Source: an uncultured Bacteroidia bacterium (GTDB lineage: Bacteria > Bacteroidota > Bacteroidia > Bacteroidales > UBA932). Taken from it: a stretch of DNA of 12,324 nt. The stretch's first letter is position 1. Each line of letters begins with the position of its first letter. This document shows positions 6,757 to 12,324 of the stretch, one piece after another. Location of the stretch: contig CADBMK010000189.1 of NCBI GenBank assembly GCA_902795785.1, positions 1 through 12,324 on the forward strand. Reading direction: 5' to 3'. The position numbers and the translations under genes were made by a program. The notes beneath the pieces were generated by a model. It saw nothing but the letters and a program-made list of their open reading frames with translations, searched no databases and was not told where the DNA came from.

Positions 6757-8073
6757 ATGAATTTAGTAAAGAATCAGAAGGACGATCTCAACATTGAGCT
6801 TACCCTTACAATTGCAGCAGACGATTATGCTCCAGTCAGGAAGAAGAAACTCAATGATTACAAGAGAAACGCAGAGTTCAAGGGCTTCCGCAAGGGTATG
6901 GCCCCTATGGGAATGATTGAGAAGATTTACGGTGGACAGGCACTCGGAGACGCTATCAACAGCATCATCGACGAGCAGCTCAACAAGTTCATCAACGACA
7001 ATAAGCTCAACATCCTCGGTGAGCCTATCTCAAGTGAGGATCAGAAGGAAATCGACTGGAAGGAAGGCAATGACTTCGAGTTCAAGTTCGACCTCGGCCT
7101 CTCTCCTGAGATTACCTTTGAGCCTTCTAAGGAGGACAAGGTTCCTTCATACAAGATCGAGGTTTCTGACAAGGCCAAGGAAGAGTACAAGGAGAACCTT
7201 CTCCGTCAGTACGGCAAGCTTGAAGAGGGCGAGACCGTAGGCGAGGAGGATTTCGTAATCGCTGACTTCGTTTCTGAAGAAAAGACCGTTGAGGGCGCTT
7301 ATGTAGCAGTTCGCAGCGTAGCGGATTCTGAGAAGAAGAAGTTCATCGGCAAGAAGGCCGGCAGCAAGTTCAAGCTTAATGTCAACAAGGCATTCACAAA
7401 CGAGACCGACAGGGCTGCAATGCTTAAGGTTAAGAAGGAAGAACTTGAGGCTCTCAACCCTGATTTCAACGTGACCATCGTAAACGTCAAGACTTTCGTT
7501 CCTGCTGAGGCTAACCAGGAGACCTTCGACAAGATCTTCGGTGAGGGCAAGGTTAAGAGCGCTGAGGATTTTGATAAGGCAGCAGTTGAGCAGCTCGAGG
7601 CTAACTACAAGCAGGAGTCTGACTACCGTCTCGGTAAGGATATCAAGGCTGAACTCGTTAAGAAGGCAGCTGTCAAGCTTCCTGAGGAGTTTCTCAAGAG
7701 GTGGCTTGTAAAGGCTAACGACGGCAAGTTCTCAAAGGAGGAAATCGAGAAGGAATTCGCAGGTTTCGCTGAGGACTTCAAGTGGCAGCTTCTCCGTAAC
7801 AAGCTCATCAAGAAATACGAGATCAAGATTGAGCAGAAGGACCTCAATGACGCTGCTGAGGGATATGTTTCATACCAGTATGCAATGTACGGTATGGGCA
7901 ACGTTCCAGAGGCAATGATCAAGGAGGCTGCTCAGAGAATTCTCGCAGACGAGCGTCAGGCACGTCAGCTCATCGAGAACATCGAGGACCAGAAGGTTAT
8001 CGAAGCTGTTAAGAACGTCATCACACTTCAGTCAAAGAAGACGACAGTTGAGAAATTCCGCGAACTCAAATAA
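6757..8073 (+). CDS. tig: Trigger factor, ribosome-associated chaperone
   Basis: Trigger factor binds the ribosome at the tunnel exit and shields nascent chains. The 438-residue protein has the N-terminal ribosome-binding domain with the signature GFRKG at 43-47 (F44, R45, K46, the same positions as in E. coli), a middle region of about 150-245 in the place of the FKBP-type prolyl isomerase domain, and a long helical, lysine/glutamate-rich C-terminal chaperone domain. The middle region shows none of the usual FKBP landmarks that I can recognise, as is common for Bacteroidota trigger factors, so isomerase activity is doubtful. Its own promoter lies just upstream and clpP-clpX follow, the conserved tig-clpP-clpX order. 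Codon choice is strongly skewed (mostly AAG for Lys, GAG for Glu), fitting high expression. Confidence 0.95.
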   Translation: MNLVKNQKDDLNIELTLTIAADDYAPVRKKKLNDYKRNAEFKGFRKGMAPMGMIEKIYGGQALGDAINSIIDEQLNKFINDNKLNILGEPISSEDQKEIDWKEGNDFEFKFDLGLSPEITFEPSKEDKVPSYKIEVSDKAKEEYKENLLRQYGKLEEGETVGEEDFVIADFVSEEKTVEGAYVAVRSVADSEKKKFIGKKAGSKFKLNVNKAFTNETDRAAMLKVKKEELEALNPDFNVTIVNVKTFVPAEANQETFDKIFGEGKVKSAEDFDKAAVEQLEANYKQESDYRLGKDIKAELVKKAAVKLPEEFLKRWLVKANDGKFSKEEIEKEFAGFAEDFKWQLLRNKLIKKYEIKIEQKDLNDAAEGYVSYQYAMYGMGNVPEAMIKEAAQRILADERQARQLIENIEDQKVIEAVKNVITLQSKKTTVEKFRELK

Positions 8074-8100
8074 AAAAAGTCGCAGAATTACCGTATATTT

Positions 8101-8139
8101 ATCAGGATGTGCGCGGAATACGTACGTCCTGATTTTTTT
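8101..8139 (+). terminator. Intrinsic terminator or attenuator between tig and clpP
   Basis: ATCAGGATGT at 8101-8110 pairs with ACGTCCTGAT at 8124-8133 (10 pairs, one G-U). The stem extends inward by GCG/CGT (8111-8113 with 8121-8123, one more G-U), leaving a 7-base loop at 8114-8120. Seven T residues at 8133-8139 follow. This is a textbook Rho-independent terminator 27 bases after the tig stop. Only 23 bases remain before the clpP start, so either clpP has a promoter overlapping the hairpin, or readthrough supplies the clpPX transcript. Confidence 0.8.
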
Positions 8140-8162
8140 AACCTGACAAATAGGATTTCATT

Positions 8163-8855
8163 ATGGATAACAAGAAAGAATTTGAAAGATACGCCGGCCT
8201 TGACAGGGGCATCAGTTCGATGACCCTCCACCGTTACGGTGCGGCGATGGATGCTTACATCAACCCAACCATCATAGAGGAGCGCAAGCTCAATGTGGCT
8301 TCAATGGATGTGTTCAGCAGGTTGATGATGGACAGGATTATCTTCCTCGGTGTTCCTATCGATGACGATGTGGCCAACATCATCCAGGCTCAGCTTCTTT
8401 TCCTCGCATCCAACAGCGATTCAACTTCCGATATCAATCTCTATCTCAATACTCCGGGTGGACAGGTCTCATCGGGACTTGCCATCTACGATACAATGCA
8501 GTTGGTAGAGCCCGACGTGGCCACCATCGTTACTGGAATGGCCGCTTCAATGGGTTCTGTGCTTCTTTGCGCCGGAGCAAAGGGCAAGCGCTCTGCGCTT
8601 CCGCACGCTCGTGTGCTGATCCATCAGCCGCTTGGCGGCGCCCAGGGTCAGGCAAGCGACATCCTCATTGCAGCCAAGGAGATTGACAAGACAAGGACAG
8701 AACTTTACAACATCATTTCAGAGCACAGCGGACAGCCTTTCGAGAAGGTATTCGCCGATGCCGACAGGGATTTCTGGATGTCTGCCGCCGAGGCTAAGGA
8801 GTATGGAATGGTTGACGAGATCCTCGTCAGGAGAAATAACAACAGGGAGAAGTAA
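8163..8855 (+). CDS. clpP: ATP-dependent Clp protease proteolytic subunit
   Basis: ClpP is the serine peptidase that forms the two-ring, 14-subunit degradation chamber capped by ClpX. The 230-residue protein carries the full catalytic triad: S129 in GMAASMG, H154 in LIHQPLGG and D203 in RDFWMS. The spacings S+25 and S+74 are identical to E. coli ClpP (97, 122, 171). The first 30-odd residues are longer than the E. coli mature N-terminus, as is usual in Bacteroidota, and include YINPTIIEER leading into the axial loop region; part may be removed by self-processing. ATG 8163 is the first in-frame start after the hairpin and gives this family N-terminus. The gene ends two bases before clpX, so the protease subunits should be made together. 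Confidence 0.96.
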   Translation: MDNKKEFERYAGLDRGISSMTLHRYGAAMDAYINPTIIEERKLNVASMDVFSRLMMDRIIFLGVPIDDDVANIIQAQLLFLASNSDSTSDINLYLNTPGGQVSSGLAIYDTMQLVEPDVATIVTGMAASMGSVLLCAGAKGKRSALPHARVLIHQPLGGAQGQASDILIAAKEIDKTRTELYNIISEHSGQPFEKVFADADRDFWMSAAEAKEYGMVDEILVRRNNNREK

Positions 8856-8857
8856 AC

Positions 8858-10078
8858 GTGGCTAAGAAGAATAATCCAAAACACTGTATGTTCTGCGGCC
8901 GTAGTGAGCACGATGTTCCTTTCATGCTTACCGGTCAGGACGGCTATATCTGCAGCGACTGCGTCAAACTGGCCGCCGATTATCTCAAGGAAATTGAGAA
9001 TGTGGGCAAACCAAAGGACTCAAAGCCCAAGGGCGGTCTGAAACTCAGCAAACCTAAGGAGATCAAGGCCTTCCTGGACCAGTACGTGATTGGTCAGGAC
9101 AGGGCGAAGAAACTACTCGCCACGGCTGTATATAACCATTACAAGAGAATTTCACACAATCTTGACGGCAATCAGGCCGACGATGTGGAGCTGGAGAAGT
9201 CCAATATCCTTATGGTCGGACCTACGGGAACGGGTAAGACCCTTCTTGCAAGGACCATCGCCCGTATGCTTAACGTTCCTTTCACGATTGTGGACGCAAC
9301 CGTCCTTACCGAGGCGGGATATGTGGGTGAAGATGTGGAGAGCATCCTCAGCCGTCTTCTTCAGGAGTGCGACTATGACCTCAGGCATGCCGAGAGGGGA
9401 ATCGTCTTCATCGACGAGATTGACAAGATCGCCCGCAAGAGCGACAACCCTTCAATTACGAGGGACGTCAGCGGCGAGGGCGTACAGCAGGCTATGCTTA
9501 AACTGCTCGAGGGTAATGTGGTGAACGTGCCTCCTCAGGGAGGACGCAAACATCCTGAACAGGAGTTCATCCACGTCAATACCCAGAACATCCTCTTCAT
9601 CTGCGGCGGTGCTTTCGAAGGCATTGAACGCAGGATTGCCGCCAGGATGAACACACAGGTCATCGGATTCTCAGCGTCTGACAAGAAGAAGGTGGATAAG
9701 AACAACCTCCTTCAGTATGTCTCCGCCCAGGACCTTCGCGCCTACGGCCTTATCCCGGAAATCATCGGACGTCTTCCTGTCCTGACTTATCTCGACCAGC
9801 TTGACAGGCCGGCCCTCCTGAGGATTCTCACCGAGCCGAAAAACGCCATCCTCAAGCAGTATGAGAAGATGTTCGAACTTGACGGAATGAAACTCGAGAT
9901 TGAGGACGGGGTCAAGGAACTCATAGTGGATACCGCCATCGAGAACAAGCTGGGAGCCAGAGGCCTCAGAAGCATCTGCGAGCAGATTATGACGGATGCC
10001 ATGTATGAGGCTCCTTCATCCAAGGACAAGGTGTTCAAGCTTTCTTTAGATTACGCAAAAGCAAAACTTGAAAAGTAA
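8858..10078 (+). CDS. clpX: ATP-dependent Clp protease ATP-binding subunit ClpX
   Basis: ClpX is the hexameric AAA+ unfoldase that recognises tagged substrates and threads them into ClpP. All hallmarks are present in 406 residues: N-terminal zinc-binding domain with C10, C13, C32, C35; Walker A GPTGTGKT at 121-128; pore loop 1 GYVGED at 154-159; Walker B IVFIDE at 182-187 with catalytic E187; substrate-entry RKH loop at 230-232; ClpP-docking IGF loop at 269-271; and a sensor-2 GARGLRS near the end. It begins with GTG, which is needed to keep the normal MAKKN-type start before the zinc domain; no in-frame ATG lies before the first zinc cysteine. It is two bases from clpP upstream and its stop overlaps the next ATG by one base (TAATG), suggesting translational coupling to the peptidase gene. 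Confidence 0.97.
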   Translation: MAKKNNPKHCMFCGRSEHDVPFMLTGQDGYICSDCVKLAADYLKEIENVGKPKDSKPKGGLKLSKPKEIKAFLDQYVIGQDRAKKLLATAVYNHYKRISHNLDGNQADDVELEKSNILMVGPTGTGKTLLARTIARMLNVPFTIVDATVLTEAGYVGEDVESILSRLLQECDYDLRHAERGIVFIDEIDKIARKSDNPSITRDVSGEGVQQAMLKLLEGNVVNVPPQGGRKHPEQEFIHVNTQNILFICGGAFEGIERRIAARMNTQVIGFSASDKKKVDKNNLLQYVSAQDLRAYGLIPEIIGRLPVLTYLDQLDRPALLRILTEPKNAILKQYEKMFELDGMKLEIEDGVKELIVDTAIENKLGARGLRSICEQIMTDAMYEAPSSKDKVFKLSLDYAKAKLEK

Positions 10079-11424
10079 TGCACGATTATATTGAACAGAA
10101 CAAGGAGCGCTTTTTTGAGGAACTCTTCTCAATACTGAGAATTCCTTCCATCAGCGCCAAGCCTGAAAACAAGCCTGACATGCTCAGGTGCGCCGAGCGT
10201 CTTGCGGAGCTTCTCCGTCAGGCGGGCGTGGATGAGGCCGGAGTTTATCCTACGGCCGGCAATCCCGTAGTCTTTGCACGTAAGAACGTGCCTGGTGCGG
10301 AGAAGACCGTCCTGGTCTACGGACATTACGATGTCCAGCCGCCAGAGCCTCTGGACCTGTGGAAGTCTGATCCGTTTGAACCTCAGATTCATGACGGCGC
10401 CATCTGGTGCCGCGGAGCCAATGACGACAAGGGGCAGCTCTTCATGCATCTGAAGGCTTTCGAGTATATGCTCCGAAGCGGAAAACTCAGGCATAACGTG
10501 AAGTTTATCTTTGAGGGTGAAGAGGAAGTGGGCAGCCCGTCCCTTCCGGAATGGGTAAGACAGAATAAGGAGATGCTTGCTGCCGATGTTGTCCTTGTAT
10601 CGGATACTACGATGATTTCAGAGAAAGTGCCTTCAATCAACTGCGGAATGAGGGGGCTGAGCTATCTTGAGGTCAAGGTGACCGGACCTAACAAGGATCT
10701 TCATTCCGGCCATTACGGCGGAGCTGTTGCCAATCCTATAAACGTTCTGTGTTCGCTGATTTCATCGCTTCAGGATGAGAACGGCAGAATCACAGTCCCA
10801 GGCTTCTATGATTCAGTCGTAGAACTTTCAAAGGAAGACAGGGCTGAACTGGCAAGGGCGCCTTATGACGAGGACGAGTATAAGGAATTCCTCGGTGTGA
10901 AGGCCCTCAAGGGAGAGAAGGGATATACCACGCTTGAGCGTGTGGGCATCCGTCCCAGCCTTGACGTTTGCGGTATCTGGGGCGGATATACCGGAGTGGG
11001 CGCCAAAACTGTCCTTCCGTCATACGCCCAGGCCAAGGTTTCAATGAGGCTGGTTCCGAATCAGGATTCTGCTACAATAACAAGACTTTTTACCGATTAC
11101 CTCAATTCCATCGCTCCTGATTATGTGAAGGTTGAGGTGACTCCTTTCGAAGGGGGAGACGGCTTCCTGATTCCTATCACGTCGCACGCGTTCCAGGCCG
11201 CTTCCAAGGCTATGGAGGAGGTCTATGGAATCGCTCCGGTTCCGAGCCGCGGAGGCGGAAGCATCGCCGTGCTTGCGGATATGCAGAAGATACTCGGAAT
11301 CGACCCTCTCCTGATGGGCTTCGGCCTTGAGAGGGATACCATCCATTCTCCTAACGAAAGCTACCTTCTGAAGCAGCTCTTTGCCGGAATGGAATCAATC
11401 GCGCTTTTTTATCAGTATTATTAA
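10078..11424 (+). CDS. M20 family metallopeptidase (dipeptidase/carnosinase-like)
   Basis: A two-zinc M20 peptidase of 448 residues, likely cytoplasmic since no signal peptide is visible. The metal site is complete: H83 and D85 in GHYDVQP, bridging D116 in ANDDKG, catalytic base E149 and metal ligand E150 in GEEEVGS, D176 in VSDT, and H423 in DTIHSPNE. A lid/dimerisation domain (about 200-320) contains LHSGHYGG with H209, which in carnosine dipeptidases reaches into the partner subunit's active site. These features place it near the CNDP/Dug1-type dipeptidases rather than succinyl-diaminopimelate desuccinylase. The exact substrate is unknown; small dipeptides are likely. Its ATG overlaps the clpX stop by one base, so it should be cotranslated with clpX, which fits a role in finishing peptides released by ClpXP (inference). 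Confidence 0.9.
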   Translation: MHDYIEQNKERFFEELFSILRIPSISAKPENKPDMLRCAERLAELLRQAGVDEAGVYPTAGNPVVFARKNVPGAEKTVLVYGHYDVQPPEPLDLWKSDPFEPQIHDGAIWCRGANDDKGQLFMHLKAFEYMLRSGKLRHNVKFIFEGEEEVGSPSLPEWVRQNKEMLAADVVLVSDTTMISEKVPSINCGMRGLSYLEVKVTGPNKDLHSGHYGGAVANPINVLCSLISSLQDENGRITVPGFYDSVVELSKEDRAELARAPYDEDEYKEFLGVKALKGEKGYTTLERVGIRPSLDVCGIWGGYTGVGAKTVLPSYAQAKVSMRLVPNQDSATITRLFTDYLNSIAPDYVKVEVTPFEGGDGFLIPITSHAFQAASKAMEEVYGIAPVPSRGGGSIAVLADMQKILGIDPLLMGFGLERDTIHSPNESYLLKQLFAGMESIALFYQYY

Positions 11425-11440
11425 AGACACCATCATACAA

Positions 11441-12247
11441 ATGACGACAGAAGAGATTTTTTCTCAGATTAAGAAAAAGGGTACCACCCTGTGCGTGGGA
11501 CTTGACGTGGATTATGACAAGATCCCTGAATGTGTAAAGGCTAAGGCCGGTTCCAAGGCTGAGGCCATAGAAATATTCGCCAGGGCAATAGTTGACGCTA
11601 CGGCTCCTTACTGCGTGGCCTATAAACCGAACCTTGCGTTCTTTGAGGCTTACGGATACGAAGGTATCAGGGTCCTTGAGAACCTTGTCAAGTACATAAG
11701 GTCAAAGTATCCTGAGATATTCCTCATTGCGGATGCAAAGAGGGGAGACATCGGCAACACTGCCAAGATGTACGCCAAGACCTTTTTCGAGCAGATGGAC
11801 TTTGACGCCGTCACCGTTTCTCCTTATATGGGAAGCGAGACTGTCACTCCGTTCCTCGGGTATCCGGGTAAGTATGTCATCGTAGTGGCACTTTCTTCAA
11901 ACAGTTCTTCTGCCGACTTCCAGATGGCCGCTCAGGGCGGCAAGCCGCTCTACCAGGTTGTCATGGAAAAATGCATGTCTATCTCAACGCCTGAGAACAT
12001 GATGTTCGTTGTTGGTGCAACCAAGGCGGACAAACTCCAGGAAATCAGGAAGTTCTGTCCTGACAACTTCTTCCTGGTTCCGGGCGTCGGAGCGCAGGGC
12101 GGTTCCGCTGAAGAGGTGATTGCCAATGGCTCCAATTCCAAAAGCGGTCTCCTGATCAATTCCAGCCGCGGTGTCCTCTATGCTTCATCTGGCGAGGACT
12201 TTGCCGAAGCGGCTGCCAAAGTGGCTTCTGAAACTGCGAGAATCTAG
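11441..12247 (+). CDS. pyrF: Orotidine 5'-phosphate decarboxylase
   Basis: PyrF catalyses the last step of UMP synthesis, decarboxylating OMP. The 268-residue protein is the longer 'type 2' form rather than the roughly 235-residue E. coli type. Visible active-site elements are GLDVD at 20-24 (D22), YKPN with its lysine near residue 64, and the catalytic charged network D98-K100-D103 in DAKRGD. The C-terminal NSSRGVLYAS supplies the phosphate-binding arginine. ATG 11441 is chosen; an in-frame upstream ATG at 11381 would add 20 unrelated residues and overlap the peptidase gene. It lies 16 bases after that gene with no promoter in the gap, so it is probably the fourth gene of the clpP block. No other pyrimidine genes are present here. 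Confidence 0.95.
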   Translation: MTTEEIFSQIKKKGTTLCVGLDVDYDKIPECVKAKAGSKAEAIEIFARAIVDATAPYCVAYKPNLAFFEAYGYEGIRVLENLVKYIRSKYPEIFLIADAKRGDIGNTAKMYAKTFFEQMDFDAVTVSPYMGSETVTPFLGYPGKYVIVVALSSNSSSADFQMAAQGGKPLYQVVMEKCMSISTPENMMFVVGATKADKLQEIRKFCPDNFFLVPGVGAQGGSAEEVIANGSNSKSGLLINSSRGVLYASSGEDFAEAAAKVASETARI

Positions 12248-12248
12248 T

Positions 12249-12324
12249 ATGAAGGGATTTGCAGTGGCAGCGGCCCTTGCCGCAGTGTGTGTGTCTTCGT
12301 TTGCCCAGCCGGGAACGGTTTATA
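12249..12324 (+). CDS. Secreted or lipoprotein-like hypothetical protein, N-terminal fragment
   Basis: An ATG one base after the pyrF stop opens a frame that stays open to the window edge (25 codons). It encodes a typical signal peptide: a short basic start (MKG), a hydrophobic core rich in Ala/Val, then SSFAQ with a probable signal peptidase I site after FA or FAQ. The cysteine in the core (residue 14) is not in a clear lipobox. The mature part is only PGTVY so far, so no family can be named. The 1-base gap suggests cotranscription with pyrF. Confidence 0.6.
   Translation, partial: MKGFAVAAALAAVCVSSFAQPGTVY

Noticed and set aside
8120..8127. ACGTACGT palindrome as a separate binding site
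   Set aside because: It is part of the terminator stem and loop and short enough to occur by chance.
10506..10513. TATCTTTG promoter-like box inside the peptidase gene
   Set aside because: It is produced by codons for Phe-Ile-Phe-Glu, far from any start, with no reason to call a promoter.
11381..11440. Longer pyrF start at an upstream in-frame ATG
   Set aside because: It would overlap the peptidase gene by 44 bases and add 20 residues unlike any OMP decarboxylase N-terminus; ATG 11441 gives the normal start.

Overview
The window reads as core chromosome of a member of the Bacteroidota, probably a Bacteroidales species. The support is: a short gyrase B without the gammaproteobacterial insert; a Bacteroidota-style trigger factor; the tig-clpP-clpX order; start codons with no Shine-Dalgarno sequence but A/T-rich leaders; and two promoters of the Bacteroidota type (a TTG-containing -33 box, 20 bases, then TAnnTTTG). 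No genus can be named. All genes lie on the + strand and are tightly packed. I see no mobile element, CRISPR array, tRNA or rRNA, and no gene-free stretch over 90 bases.

Layout. Positions 1-417 hold the 3' end of an outer-membrane beta-barrel gene. A promoter at 425-456 starts a block of four genes with 20-32 base gaps: gyrB (482-2491), a PLP enzyme of the alpha-oxoamine synthase family (2524-3786), a short-chain dehydrogenase (3812-4633) and a membrane HD phosphohydrolase of the PgpH/7TM-HD type (4654-6678). A second promoter, overlapped by a 9-bp inverted repeat, precedes tig (6757-8073). A strong terminator-like hairpin (8101-8139) separates tig from clpP (8163-8855), clpX (8858-10078), an M20 metallopeptidase (10078-11424), pyrF (11441-12247) and the first 25 codons of a secreted protein (12249 to the edge). 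This last block has gaps of 2, -1, 16 and 1 bases and looks like one transcript.

How the genes work together. Trigger factor folds nascent chains, ClpXP degrades failed or tagged proteins, and the dipeptidase-type M20 enzyme may finish the resulting small peptides. In the first block the acyl-condensing PLP enzyme and the reductase are the right pair for the first two steps of a sphingoid or sulfonolipid (capnine) long-chain base. They are followed by a probable c-di-AMP phosphodiesterase, a second messenger tied to envelope and osmotic state in other bacteria.

The points most worth following are the exact substrate of the PLP enzyme/reductase pair, and the hairpin between tig and clpP, whose loop can also pair with the end of tig. 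No wholly new system is evident: most of the window is well-known housekeeping genes, and the interest is in how they are linked and controlled.
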